Numbered from the stretch's first letter, positions 1-8,337 are shown. The stretch: 64,000 bases of DNA from Candidatus Ribeiella danica (GCA_016717335.1 JADKFS010000016.1:255899-319898), one strand, 5' to 3'. Notes: generated by a model not told the origin, from the letters alone. Made by a program: numbers and translations.

Positions 1-168
1 CGCGGCGCGCAACAGTAGGAATCCGGCTCAAGCACCAGTTGCTGGGCTGGCGCGTGTCTGGCACATTGATAACACGGGCAGTGACGGGGACGTGGCACGC
101 AATGCAGCCCGCTCCGGTGGTACGTGCGGGGATGTCTATCGCTCCTTCCTCTGAGCCTGGGATCAGCG

Positions 169-200
169 ACCGGCGCCGGCTCTTGCGAGCCGGCGCCGGT
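169..200 (-). terminator. Perfect 14-bp stem-loop downstream of the small secreted protein gene
   Basis: A perfect inverted repeat (169-182 and 187-200) encloses a four-base loop. It lies 24 bases beyond the stop codon of the minus-strand gene at 224-781, where a terminator or mRNA-stabilising hairpin would be expected. There is no T-run after the stem, so classical rho-independent termination is not shown. The first 168 bases of the window hold no gene I recognise. Confidence 0.5.
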
Positions 201-223
201 TGACACAACTGCCTGCCGTGGGC

Positions 224-781
224 TCACCGGCCCATCCGCCCACCGCCCATCCGTCCGCTACCCATCTGCCCGCTGCCGGCGTTGTCGCACACACCGTCGC
301 CGTCCTGGTCGGCAAAGCCGGCGCCGAGGCCGTTGCCCTGCGGCGACCAGGGCGCGCTCAGCCGTGCGGTGATGTTGGCCTGCATCGTCGCCAGCTGCGT
401 GTTGGCCTGCGTGCGGGTCAGCCGTCCAGCCGCCACCGCCGCGTCCAGCCGCGCCGCCCGCGTCGCCACGAAGGCGTTCACAATCGTATCGAGTGCGACA
501 TGCTTATCCGCCGCGACCTGGGCGATGGTCTTGCCGCTCTGCAGCTCGGCCACGAGGTCAACTTGCGGCATATTCAGCTGCTGGGCCGCCACGGCGACCA
601 GCGAGCTCTGCGGGCCGCCCATCCCGCGCCCGTAGCCGGCGCCGCCGCCGGGTCCGGTGCCTGCGCCAGCTCCATAGCCGCCGCCCGGCCCCTGCGCCAG
701 CGCCGCTGGGGCTACCACAATCGCGACTGCCAGGGCCAGCGCCACGCCGGCGAGGGTGATCCAGATCATGCGCGTTTTCAT
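224..781 (-). CDS. Secreted Gly-rich small protein with a DUF2680/SHOCT-like helical core
   Basis: The 185-residue protein starts with a clear signal peptide (MKTRM, hydrophobic stretch to about residue 28, cleavage near ALAQG). A Gly-rich linker follows to about residue 55, then a helical core of about 90 residues with repeated A/L heptads and the phrase GKTIAQVAADK, resembling small exported proteins annotated as DUF2680 or SHOCT-like. Near the C-terminus is an Asp-rich DQDGDGVCDN motif typical of calcium-binding loops, then a Gly/Met/Arg tail. An AGGAG ribosome site sits 7 bases before the ATG. It is a single gene with a strong hairpin after its stop. Function is unknown; an exported, possibly metal-binding role is inference. 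Confidence 0.75.
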   Translation of the reverse strand: MKTRMIWITLAGVALALAVAIVVAPAALAQGPGGGYGAGAGTGPGGGAGYGRGMGGPQSSLVAVAAQQLNMPQVDLVAELQSGKTIAQVAADKHVALDTIVNAFVATRAARLDAAVAAGRLTRTQANTQLATMQANITARLSAPWSPQGNGLGAGFADQDGDGVCDNAGSGQMGSGRMGGGRMGR

Positions 782-931
782 CGTCTTGCTCCTATCGGTG
801 CGCCCGTCTCGCGTTGCGTGGGCGCGCTGCTTGTTTCGTTGTCGCTACTATAGCAATTCCGTGTGGAGGAGTGATGGAGGAGCTCGCGAGACTGTGTGGA
901 AGATTGGGTCGAGTATGGCCAGAAGGTTGAG

Positions 932-950
932 GCTGCGGCTCAACCGCAGC
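932..950 (-). terminator. Possible stem-loop after lgt
   Basis: A 7-bp GC stem with a 5-base loop (932-938 and 944-950) overlaps an alternative 7-bp hairpin (925-931 and 939-945), so the two are mutually exclusive. They lie 28-50 bases past the lgt stop codon on the minus strand. No T-run is seen, so this is only a candidate 3' structure. Confidence 0.3.
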
Positions 951-977
951 ACAAACGGTCCCAGGTAATTCCTGAGG

Positions 978-1868
978 TCACTCGCGGCCGCTGAGGTCGA
1001 CAGCCGGGGGCAGCGGGCGCATCCCGCCAGTGCCGGGGCGATGCCGCCAGGCCAGCACCAGCCCGCAGATCACCAGCGCCGCCAGGCTCACCAACTGGGC
1101 GATCCGCAACCCACCGGCGCAGCTGCCGTCGAGCGTGTAGGCGCCGACGCACAGGCTATCGGTGCGCAGCCCCTCGGTCACGAAGCGCCCGGCCGAGTAG
1201 AGCACGCCATAGAGCAGCGCGCTGTCGCTCGGCCTGAGCCAGCCGCGAAAGCGCCGCTCAATCCCCAGGATCAGCAGCAGCGCGGCGGCATCCCAGAGCG
1301 ACTCGTACAGAAAGGTCGGGTGGAAACGCGTCGAGCGCGGGTACTGCGCCAGGTTGTCGTAGGGCGGGATCCGCCGATCCGGCGGGATGTCCAGCCCCCA
1401 GGGCAGCGTGGTTGGCCGGCCGTAGGCCTCCTGGTTGAAGAAGTTGCCCCAGCGCCTGATCGCCTGACCGGCCAGCAGCGCGGGCATGCAGATGTCGAGC
1501 CAGGTCAGCAGCGGCAGCCGGTGCCGGCGCGTGTAGATCAGCGCCGCCAGCGCCGCGCCGGCGATTGCGCCGTGAATAGCCAGGCCGCCGCCCTGCGGGT
1601 TAACGATCTCGAGCAGCGGCCGGCCAGCGTAGCGATCCCATTCGAACGCGACGTAGTAGAGCCGCGCGCCGATGATGCCCAAGATCATGCCGAGCAGCAG
1701 CTGGCTCCAAACGTGCTCGCCGTCAATACCGCGCGCGCGGGCGCGCCGCGCCGCCAGCACGCCGGCCAGGATCGCGCCGGTCACGATCAGCACGCCGTAC
1801 CAGCGCACCGTCAGGAAGGGCAGCCCGAAGAGATGGTCGATGATGGTCGGTCCGGTTGGTGGTCGCAT
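978..1868 (-). CDS. lgt: Prolipoprotein diacylglyceryl transferase
   Basis: This is Lgt, the inner-membrane enzyme that moves diacylglycerol from phosphatidylglycerol to the lipobox cysteine of prelipoproteins. The 296-residue length is normal. Seen in the sequence: an N-terminal WYGVLIV segment near residue 24, the IHG motif (residues 98-100), the family signature region around residues 134-150 (GQAIRRWGNFFNQEAYG), and about seven hydrophobic spans. The window encodes lipoprotein substrates, namely the two solute-binding proteins with lipobox cysteines near 21.1 and 49.8 kb. It is the last gene of a tight minus-strand cluster, 13 bases after the small membrane protein. The family call is firm. 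Confidence 0.95.
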   Translation of the reverse strand: MRPPTGPTIIDHLFGLPFLTVRWYGVLIVTGAILAGVLAARRARARGIDGEHVWSQLLLGMILGIIGARLYYVAFEWDRYAGRPLLEIVNPQGGGLAIHGAIAGAALAALIYTRRHRLPLLTWLDICMPALLAGQAIRRWGNFFNQEAYGRPTTLPWGLDIPPDRRIPPYDNLAQYPRSTRFHPTFLYESLWDAAALLLILGIERRFRGWLRPSDSALLYGVLYSAGRFVTEGLRTDSLCVGAYTLDGSCAGGLRIAQLVSLAALVICGLVLAWRHRPGTGGMRPLPPAVDLSGRE

Positions 1869-1881
1869 GGCTAGTGTACCG

Positions 1882-2166
1882 CTATGGCTGGACAGGCGCT
1901 TGTTGATCGAGCGGCTGCCACTGGCTGCGCCGGTAGTAGTAGCGCATGCCCGGCGGGTAGAACGGCACAGCCGTCGCGGTGATGCTCGCGCCGGGCGCGC
2001 CGGACGAGCGCAGGGTGCGCGTACCCGGCTCGAAATAGATCAGCGCGGCGCCGATCACGAGCGCGCCGAGCACGACCACCGCCACTGCCATTCGCTGCCA
2101 GCTGGACAGCGCGCGCCACCAGTGGCTCCGCCGTCGCCGATTTGATTGTCGCACGTCGAGTGTCAC
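1882..2166 (-). CDS. Small single-pass membrane protein, function unknown
   Basis: A 94-residue protein with a basic N-terminus, one transmembrane helix (about residues 27-46, AVAVVVLGALVIGAALIYF) and a short outward tail rich in Pro, Tyr and Gln. The likely start is GTG at 2166 with a GGAG-type ribosome site. It sits between the GAF protein and lgt with gaps of 17 and 13 bases, so it is almost certainly cotranscribed with them. I do not recognise a family. The clean frame, spacing and membrane topology support a real gene. Confidence 0.7.
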   Translation of the reverse strand: MTLDVRQSNRRRRSHWWRALSSWQRMAVAVVVLGALVIGAALIYFEPGTRTLRSSGAPGASITATAVPFYPPGMRYYYRRSQWQPLDQQAPVQP

Positions 2167-2183
2167 GATCTGCTCCAGGTCGG

Positions 2184-3242
2184 TTAGCTCAGCGCCAGGA
2201 AGCGGAACCAGCCGTTCGAGTCCTCCTTGAGTGCCTCCAGTCGCGCCTGCAGCGCCGTGTGCAGCCTGGCGTTCTCGATCGCCACTGCGCCGAGATCCGC
2301 CACCGTGCTGGCGAAGGCGATCTCCTCCGTGCTGAAGCGCCGCACCTGTGCCGAGTACAGCCGCAGCACGCCAAGCGCGGTGTCGTGGACGCTGAGCGGC
2401 AGCACCAGCAGCGAGCGAATGCCCTCGCGCTGTGCCTCCGCCGGGTACTGCAGCCCGGTCGCCTGCGACACCTCGGTGATCGCGATCGGCTGCAGGCCGT
2501 CCAGCACCTGCTGGTCGATCGGGCTCTGCGCGACCGCGACCACCCCTTTTTCGAGATAGCTCGGGCTCAGGCCATAGGCCGCCGCCAGGTGCAGCGTCGC
2601 TCGTTGCGGGCCGAGCAGCCGGATCGAACCGGCCTTGACGTTCAACTGCTCGACCGATTCGAGTAGCAGTGTGGTCAGCACATCTTTCAGGTCGAGGCTG
2701 GAGTTGACGTGCTGGGCGATCGCGCGGAAGGCCTCGTAGAGCCGCGTGCGCTCCATCGCCTGCGCGCCCAGATTGGCGACGACGGTCAAGAACGCTTGCT
2801 CTTCCGGGCTGAACGTGTGCGGCTCGGCGGTGTAGACGCGCAGCACGCCCAGCACGCGCTTCCGCACCGTGAGCGGCGCCGCCAGTACACTGGCCAGGCC
2901 CTCGGCCACGGCGGCCTGGGCATACTGGAAGCTCGGGTCGTGCTGGATGTCGCTGATGCCTACCGGCTTGCCGGCCAGCACAGTCTGGTCGATGCCGCTC
3001 TTGGCGACCTCGACCGCGCCCTTCTGCAGGTACGTCGCGCTCAGGCCATAGGCGGCCTTGAGCTCCAACGTCTGGCGCTCTTCGTCCAAGAGGCGCAACG
3101 CGGCCGCCTTGTAGCCCAGCTCGACGACCGTGCGCTCGAGCATAATCGTCAGCAGGTCGCCCAGGCTTGGGCTGGCGTTGATCGCCTCGGCAATCGCGTA
3201 CAGCGCCCGCACCTCGCGCTGCAGGAAGATCTCGCCGTCCAT
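2184..3242 (-). CDS. Tandem GAF-domain protein
   Basis: A 352-residue soluble protein made of two GAF domains, about residues 10-170 and 175-335. The copies are visibly related: each has a segment like LRLLDEERQTLELKAAYGLS followed by KGAVEVAKS, and each ends in an L.VVA.LGA.A.E..RLY helix. GAF domains bind small ligands, haems or nucleotides and act in signalling. No output domain (kinase, GGDEF, HTH) follows, so it may signal through a partner. It lies 23 bases after the DUF1634 gene and 17 before the small membrane protein, in the lgt cluster. The ligand cannot be told from the sequence. Confidence 0.85.
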   Translation of the reverse strand: MDGEIFLQREVRALYAIAEAINASPSLGDLLTIMLERTVVELGYKAAALRLLDEERQTLELKAAYGLSATYLQKGAVEVAKSGIDQTVLAGKPVGISDIQHDPSFQYAQAAVAEGLASVLAAPLTVRKRVLGVLRVYTAEPHTFSPEEQAFLTVVANLGAQAMERTRLYEAFRAIAQHVNSSLDLKDVLTTLLLESVEQLNVKAGSIRLLGPQRATLHLAAAYGLSPSYLEKGVVAVAQSPIDQQVLDGLQPIAITEVSQATGLQYPAEAQREGIRSLLVLPLSVHDTALGVLRLYSAQVRRFSTEEIAFASTVADLGAVAIENARLHTALQARLEALKEDSNGWFRFLALS

Positions 3243-3265
3243 AGGCTCTCCTCTTCCGCGGCGCG

Positions 3266-3916
3266 CTAACCGCGGCCCAACAACAGGCTGACGATCAAGA
3301 CCGCCAGCACCAGCGTGGTCACGCCGGCGAAGCGCCAGTCGCGCTCGTACAGAAACGCCCCGATCGATCCGACCACGCGTAGGATCGGGGTGGCGATTAG
3401 CACCAGCAGGCCGAGCGCGAGAAAGCCGGACGGGCGTAGCGCCAACACACGGCCGACGACATCATCAATGTCGGGCACGACGGTCGGCAGGTCGCGCTGG
3501 TAGAACAGAGCTAGTCCGACACCGATCAACATGAGGGCAGTGCTGATGACCAGGCCAACGATCAGCACGCCGTGCACGACCTCGTTCAGGTCGTGGCGCT
3601 CTTTGGCGGCCTGCGTCTCCTGTGGTGCTGCCAGCGGCGCCGCCGTCACCAGCGCGTGGAGATTGGGGGCCACGTGCACGGCACCGCGCTGGGCTGCGGT
3701 CGGTGAACGGGGGGGCGTGGCGGCTTTGGGCTGGCCCGCGCCCTCCGGCACCAGGACGATGACCACTCCCGCGTTGCTCGCAGGCGGTGGCGCGGCAGCC
3801 TGTGTTGCGGGCGAGTCTTTGTCGCCATCCGGCAGCGTCCTGGCCCTCGGTGCCGGTGCGATCAGGGCGCGCGGTGGGTCGCCTGCATCGGGAACACGTT
3901 TGCGCTGCGCGCTCAT
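3266..3916 (-). CDS. DUF1634 membrane protein, partner of the TauE-type exporter
   Basis: A 216-residue protein with a long Pro/Ala-rich cytoplasmic N-terminus (about residues 1-105) and three transmembrane helices matching the DUF1634 pattern: one starting HGVLIVGLVIS, one FLALGLLVLIATPILR, and a last at the C-terminus ending LLLGRG. DUF1634 genes are commonly next to TauE/SafE-type exporters. Here the start codon overlaps the exporter stop by four bases, implying translational coupling. It probably helps or regulates the exporter. The long low-complexity N-terminus is unusual for the family. Confidence 0.8.
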   Translation of the reverse strand: MSAQRKRVPDAGDPPRALIAPAPRARTLPDGDKDSPATQAAAPPPASNAGVVIVLVPEGAGQPKAATPPRSPTAAQRGAVHVAPNLHALVTAAPLAAPQETQAAKERHDLNEVVHGVLIVGLVISTALMLIGVGLALFYQRDLPTVVPDIDDVVGRVLALRPSGFLALGLLVLIATPILRVVGSIGAFLYERDWRFAGVTTLVLAVLIVSLLLGRG

Positions 3917-4698
3917 CGTATCGCCGCCTGGTAGAGCATCTGAACGGCGAAGACCAGCAGCAGCCCCTGGAAGACCAGCTTCAGGCTATGGCTGCGCACC
4001 TTCCCGCCGATGCGCGTGCCGATCTGCGCGCCGACCAGCACGCCGAGCGCGGTCGGAATGGCGATGTTCGGGTCGAGGAAGCCGCGTTGGTAGTAGATCA
4101 CCGCGCTGGTGGCAGCGGTGACGCCGATCATGAAGTTGCTCGTACCGATCGCGGCGCGCAGCGGCATGCCCATCACCAGGGTCATGATCGGCACCTTGAT
4201 AATGCCGCCGCCGATGCCAAGCAGCCCCGAGACGTTGCCGGCCAGGAAGCTCGCCCCCATCCCCGCAGGCAGATTTCGCACGCCGTAGGTCACCGTCGCG
4301 CCGCTGGCCGAGTCGACATAGCTGGTGTCGAGCACACCGGTCGGTGCGCCAGCCTGACCTTCTGTTGGCAGCCGGCGCATGCTGTAGACGACGTAAACCA
4401 GGACCATGGCGAAGAGCACTTCCAGCAGGTTCGGGCTGAGCAGCACGGCAGTGATGCCGCCGGCCAGCGCGCCGAGCGGCGTGGCGATCTCCAGCACCAT
4501 GGCGAGCCGGGTGTGGCTAAGGCCACGGCCGACATAGACGGCGCCGGCGGCCGAGGAAGTGGCAATCACGCTGACGATGCTGGCGCCGATCGCGGTCTTG
4601 ATCGGCACGCCGAACAGGCCAGTGAGCAGCGGGATCAGCAGCACGCCCCCGCCGATGCCGAGCATGCTGCCGAGCACGCCGACGATCAGCGCCACCAC
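3913..4698 (-). CDS. TSUP-family (TauE/SafE) anion exporter, with a disturbed start
   Basis: An eight-helix permease of the TSUP family, which moves sulfite, sulfonates or other small anions. Two internal repeats each carry the GIGGG signature: SMLGIGGG near the N-terminus and SGLLGIGGG in the second half. In the frame given, the first plausible start is GTG at 4698. A far better site lies upstream: GGGAGAGG seven bases before a GTG at 4718-4716. That start reads out of frame and meets a stop after ten codons. One extra T near 4701 would restore an N-terminus reading VVEILTFVVALIVG. Either the gene carries a one-base deletion, or the sequence has an error. It is the first gene of the minus-strand cluster and divergent from marR. 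Confidence 0.8.
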   Translation of the reverse strand: MVALIVGVLGSMLGIGGGVLLIPLLTGLFGVPIKTAIGASIVSVIATSSAAGAVYVGRGLSHTRLAMVLEIATPLGALAGGITAVLLSPNLLEVLFAMVLVYVVYSMRRLPTEGQAGAPTGVLDTSYVDSASGATVTYGVRNLPAGMGASFLAGNVSGLLGIGGGIIKVPIMTLVMGMPLRAAIGTSNFMIGVTAATSAVIYYQRGFLDPNIAIPTALGVLVGAQIGTRIGGKVRSHSLKLVFQGLLLVFAVQMLYQAAIR

Positions 4699-4930
4699 GA
4701 AGTCAGGATCTCGACCACGCGCGTGTCCTCTCCCGCTCCAATGCTCCACCGATGACGAGGCCTGCAGGCGACACCCAAAGGGCACCTGGCGCCCCCAGAC
4801 CCACAACTGGCAGAGTCATTGTGGCGAGCCACCAGACCACCTGCTCTCAAGCTACAGCGCGCAGTTTAACGCCAGGTTAACGGGCATCCAACGCGAGGTT
4901 AACAGCGAAACCTCTGGGTTGGGTACACGC

Positions 4931-4958
4931 TTGACGTTGGGGAAAAAGGTTGTATAAT
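4931..4958 (+). promoter_or_regulatory. Sigma70-type promoter of the MarR gene
   Basis: TTGACG at 4931-4936 and a perfect TATAAT at 4953-4958 are separated by 16 bases. This is the best consensus promoter in the stretch and would start transcription near 4965, just before the MarR coding region. The remaining 4719-4930 interval between the divergent genes shows no gene. Confidence 0.75.
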
Positions 4959-4987
4959 CGAACGGAATTAGTTGTATGATCGAACCA
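4949..4987 (+). promoter_or_regulatory. Two 17-bp direct repeats, candidate MarR operators
   Basis: The 17-base words at 4949-4965 and 4971-4987 (GTTGTATAATCGAAC and GTTGTATGATCGAAC plus two variable bases) repeat with a 22-base period, about two helical turns. The first covers the -10 box and the second the start of the mRNA. This is the arrangement expected for autorepression by the MarR protein encoded just downstream. Binding is inferred. Confidence 0.5.
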
Positions 4988-4989
4988 TA

Positions 4990-5433
4990 ATGTTGCAACG
5001 ATTGCCAAGCGAGGATGTATTCCAGGAGCAGATCACCGCATTCATTCGGGCGTTTGGGCTGCACCGGCCGGAGCAAACGCCCTGTGGTGAGGCTATCGCG
5101 GTTGCCGAGGCACACGCGCTACTGGAATTGAGTCGCGCCGCGCCGCTTTCGCAGCGCAGCCTGGCTCAACGATTGCGCCTCGAAAAGAGCACGATCAGCC
5201 GGTTGGTCGGCCTGCTCGAGCAGCGGGGGTGGATTACGCGCGCACGTAATGCGCATGATGCGCGAGTGCTCGAACTCCGGCTGACCGTAGCCGGCCAGCA
5301 GGCGGCGGCCCAGCTCGTGGAAGCGCGGCGGGTCAAGTTCGCGCGGCTGCTTGACGCCATCCCGGCCGAGCATCATCCACTGGTGCTCGAAGCGCTACGC
5401 CTGTTGACGGAGGCATCCAATGAACAGCAGTAA
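4990..5433 (+). CDS. MarR-family transcriptional regulator
   Basis: A 147-residue winged helix-turn-helix protein (counted from ATG 4990). The HTH runs about residues 52-78 (LSQRSLAQRLRLEKSTISRLVGLLEQRGW) and the wing contains the conserved DAR at residues 90-92. Long helices at both ends form the MarR dimer interface. A TTG at 4972, preceded by GGAATTA, is an alternative start six codons upstream; neither site has a strong ribosome signal, and the leader would be very short. The gene overlaps the next one by 14 bases and is divergent from the TSUP exporter. It probably controls its own promoter and perhaps the exporter cluster; the inducer is unknown. Confidence 0.9.
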   Translation: MLQRLPSEDVFQEQITAFIRAFGLHRPEQTPCGEAIAVAEAHALLELSRAAPLSQRSLAQRLRLEKSTISRLVGLLEQRGWITRARNAHDARVLELRLTVAGQQAAAQLVEARRVKFARLLDAIPAEHHPLVLEALRLLTEASNEQQ

Positions 5434-5959
5434 CCGAGGAATGACACGATCCGCCAAGCCGCTGGTCATCGTGGTCGCGCTGATCGCTGCCGTGGCGCTG
5501 CTAGCCACGCTCGCGGTGCTCTATGTCCTTGGCTGGCTGCCATCGCTTACGCCCAACCGGCAAGCGCAGATCCACGCGGCGGGCGCGCAGATCATGCCCT
5601 TCGATCTCGACGCCACGACGCACACCTTTACCATGACCCCGACTGGCGGCATCCAGGAAGTCACGGCCAAAGACCCCGGCGATAGCACACAGATTGCGCT
5701 CATTCAACAGCACCTCCAGCACGAGGCTATGCAGTTTCGAGCCGGCGACTTCTCCGACCCGGCGAGTCTGCACGGTGCAGATATGCCGGGCCTCAAAGCT
5801 CTCGAGGCAGGCGCGGCGCAGGTGCGCGTGGAGTACGCGACACTGCCAGCTGGCGCCAGGCTGATCTACACGACTGACGACCCGCAGCTGATCACGGCTG
5901 TGCATCAGTGGTTCGGCGCGCAGCTGTCCGATCACGGTCATGACGCAATGAGCAAGTAA
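5420..5959 (+). CDS. Membrane-anchored extracytoplasmic protein of unknown function
   Basis: A 179-residue protein with a basic N-terminus, one hydrophobic anchor (about residues 14-39) and an extracytoplasmic domain. The domain holds conserved-looking phrases: TTHTFTMTPTGGIQEV, AKDPGDSTQI, FRAGDFSDPASLHGADMPGL. I recall proteins with this pattern (a His/Asp-rich HGADMPGL signature), sometimes loosely labelled aspartate carbamoyltransferase, but it lacks that enzyme's fold length and motifs, so no function is assigned. The start ATG lies inside the MarR gene (14-base overlap), implying coupled translation and possibly a sensor/regulator pair. Confidence 0.8.
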   Translation: MNSSNRGMTRSAKPLVIVVALIAAVALLATLAVLYVLGWLPSLTPNRQAQIHAAGAQIMPFDLDATTHTFTMTPTGGIQEVTAKDPGDSTQIALIQQHLQHEAMQFRAGDFSDPASLHGADMPGLKALEAGAAQVRVEYATLPAGARLIYTTDDPQLITAVHQWFGAQLSDHGHDAMSK

Positions 5960-5998
5960 GGCCGCACCACGCTGTGCGCGCACAACGAGACTGGTCCT

Positions 5999-7045
5999 TC
6001 AACACGTGCGCGCTCGGGCGGGCGCCGACCGCGGTAGGGCGATCGTGATGGTCGTCCCCTGCCCGTGCTCGCTCGCAGCCGCGATCTGGCCGCCGTGGCG
6101 CTCGACCAGGTGCTTGGCGATCGCCAGGCCCAGCCCGGTGCCGCCGCCGCTACGCGCACGGTCGCCTTTGTAGAAGCGCTCGAAGATATGCGCCAGATCC
6201 TCCGCCGCGATCCCAACCCCGGTATCACGCACCGTCACCACCACCTGGTCCTCTTCCACCACCGCGCTGAGCGTGATGGTGCCGCCAGCTGGGGTAAACG
6301 CGAGCGCGTTCTGGAGCAGGTTCAGCAGCACCTGCGCGATCCGCTCGCCGTCGATCGCCAGCGTCGGCAGTCTCTCCGGCAGACGCGGCTCCAGGATGAC
6401 GCCGCGCTGCCTGGACTGCGCGGCCATGCGTGCGACCACCTCAAGCAGCAGCGCGCGCAGGTTTGTCGGCGCCAGGTGCAGTTCCAGCTCGCCGGTCTCG
6501 ATCCGCGAGAGCTCGAGAAACTCCGCCACCAGGCGGTTGAGGCTGTGCACCTCAGCGTCCATGCGCGCCAGAAAGTCCAGCGCGTCCGGGCGATCGTCAA
6601 TCGCGCCATCCTGCAGCGTCTCGATCATCGCCTGCAGCGAGGCCAGCGGCGTGCGCAGGTCGTGCGAGATATTGGCCAGGAACGCGCGGCGCGCCCACTC
6701 GGCACGCCGCAGCTCGGTCAGATCCTGCAGCACGACCAGCGCCGGCTGCTCGTCCGCCGCCGGCAGTGTCGTGATCACCGCGCGGAGCGAGCGCCCGGTC
6801 GCGGGTGTCGTCAGCATGAGAATGGGCACGCTGGAGGTCTGGCGGATGCGGCGGCAGATCTCGAAGCCGTCAATCTCGGGCAGCATGACGTCGAGCAGCA
6901 GCAGGTCAGGCGCCCCGGCGTGGAAGGCTGCCAGAGCAGCTGATCCGGTCGCGGCGGTCTCGACGGCGTAGCCGGCCTTGCGCAGATTATAGGCGAGCGT
7001 TGCGCGCAGGTGCTGCTCGTCCTCGACCACCAGGATGGTTGGCAT
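5999..7045 (-). CDS. Receiver domain fused to a PhoR-like histidine kinase core (likely deletion fusion)
   Basis: The start ATG at 7045 has a GGGGAG site seven bases upstream. Residues 1-79 are the first two thirds of a response-regulator receiver (MPTILVVEDEQ; phospho-acceptor Asp 52 in LLLLDVMLPEIDG; conserved LMLT). The receiver stops there: the Lys-Pro region, last helix and any DNA-binding domain are missing. The chain runs straight into the tail of a PAS domain and then a full kinase core: HisKA (NISHDLRTP, His 128), N-box (NLLQNALAF, Asn 246), G1 (DTGVGI) and G2 (GTGLGLA). This is what a deletion between adjacent phoB-like and phoR-like genes would leave. A functional hybrid cannot be ruled out, but a receiver without its last third is unlikely to fold normally. 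Confidence 0.75.
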   Translation of the reverse strand: MPTILVVEDEQHLRATLAYNLRKAGYAVETAATGSAALAAFHAGAPDLLLLDVMLPEIDGFEICRRIRQTSSVPILMLTTPATGRSLRAVITTLPAADEQPALVVLQDLTELRRAEWARRAFLANISHDLRTPLASLQAMIETLQDGAIDDRPDALDFLARMDAEVHSLNRLVAEFLELSRIETGELELHLAPTNLRALLLEVVARMAAQSRQRGVILEPRLPERLPTLAIDGERIAQVLLNLLQNALAFTPAGGTITLSAVVEEDQVVVTVRDTGVGIAAEDLAHIFERFYKGDRARSGGGTGLGLAIAKHLVERHGGQIAAASEHGQGTTITIALPRSAPARARTC

Positions 7046-7614
7046 TGCCGCACTCCCCGCGATCGAACCCAGCATAGGCTGGGCGCCACTGCGCGGCATG
7101 ATAGCACAGCAGCGTACAGGTTGGGGTGCGGCCGGCGCGCTGAGTGTATGTCGCACGAGCCACTCGCGGTAACCTTGGTCGTGCTGGACGCATCATACGT
7201 GCAGCAGCGGCTGGCATAAAGGAACATGACCATATCCGAACCACCTTACCTTAGTCGAGCAAGATACTTGCCGCAGGGATAGGCTGGGCCAAAGCATTCC
7301 CTGCCCCTCGCGTTGGCGGCGCCGACTGAGTGATAGACTGAGTAGTGGGCGGACACCACCCGTTAAAATACCTCTTTATGCCTGATACAAATCTTTCCGC
7401 AGCTCCTGTCCTCCCCGATCTATACTTTGATATCAGGATCCAGCTCCACAGCAAGGGTAGAAGCATACGGTAGTGCCGCCTGCGAGCAGCTCGGTGGGGC
7501 AGCGGCTCCAAGACGTGCAAAAAACCAATGCGCTCCCTTGGGGTGGGGCTTTGGTGCGGGCGCGGCGTGTCCTCGAATCCCGGCACTGTGCTGGTTTTCT
7601 AAGGAGAAAAGAAT
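7046..7614. other. Intergenic stretch, no gene recognised
   Basis: About 570 bases between the divergent kinase fusion and membrane protein genes. Open frames here have skewed, non-protein-like composition. The only clear signal is the AAGGAG ribosome site at 7601-7606, eight bases before the ATG of the next gene. Confidence 0.5.
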
Positions 7615-8337
7615 ATGAGCACGGCTATTCATTCTGCGTTTGCCTCAGGGAGCGCAGAACCGCTGGTCCAAAGAGCATGGTGGGGCTACCTGCTGTGGAT
7701 GGCCGCAGCCGCTCTTCTCGGCTTCGCAATCGCCGAGATCTGCGCGGGGCTGCTCCACCTACCACGCAGCATTTACCTGATCCCGTATGTGGCGCTGGTT
7801 AGCCTCTTTCTGTATGCCTTCCTGCGCTGGAGCGGGCTATCGCTGACAGAGCTGTTCAGCCACAACTGGGGCTGGGGGGTCATGGGGGCGGTGCTAGTGG
7901 GGGCGTTTTTGGTCAGCAACATCTTCTCGCAGCCGGCCTCGGCGCGGGCCACTGGGCTCCCCTTGGCGTTTGACCTGCTCTGGAGCGGGGTTGTCTACGG
8001 CTTGATCGATGCGCTGCTACTCTCGGTGCTGCCGGTACTGGCTACCTGGCAGGCGTTCTCAATCTTGGGATGGACCAACCACTGGCCTGGGAAGATCGCC
8101 GTCGGCGCGATCGCCTTCATCGCCAGCCTACTCGTCACTGTCTGCTACCACCTGGGCTACCCTGAATATCGCGCGCAAGGGGGCGTGTTCGGGCCATCGG
8201 TCGGCAACGGAGTCATGACCCTCGGCTACCTGCTGACCAATAACCCGATTACTGCTATCTTCAGCCACATTGTAATGCACATTGCCGGCGTCTTGCGCGG
8301 GTCGGCGACCGTCATACAGCTTCCGCCGCACTACTAA
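7615..8337 (+). CDS. Polytopic membrane protein, function unknown
   Basis: A 240-residue integral membrane protein with about seven hydrophobic helices, beginning near residue 22 and ending with PITAIFSHIVMHIAGVL. The final helix with His residues recalls the last helix of CPBP (CAAX-protease-like) membrane proteins, but I see no paired EExxxR motif, so protease activity is not supported. A strong AAGGAG site precedes the ATG. A palindromic repeat (8340-8515) begins immediately after the stop. It appears monocistronic. Confidence 0.75.
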   Translation: MSTAIHSAFASGSAEPLVQRAWWGYLLWMAAAALLGFAIAEICAGLLHLPRSIYLIPYVALVSLFLYAFLRWSGLSLTELFSHNWGWGVMGAVLVGAFLVSNIFSQPASARATGLPLAFDLLWSGVVYGLIDALLLSVLPVLATWQAFSILGWTNHWPGKIAVGAIAFIASLLVTVCYHLGYPEYRAQGGVFGPSVGNGVMTLGYLLTNNPITAIFSHIVMHIAGVLRGSATVIQLPPHY

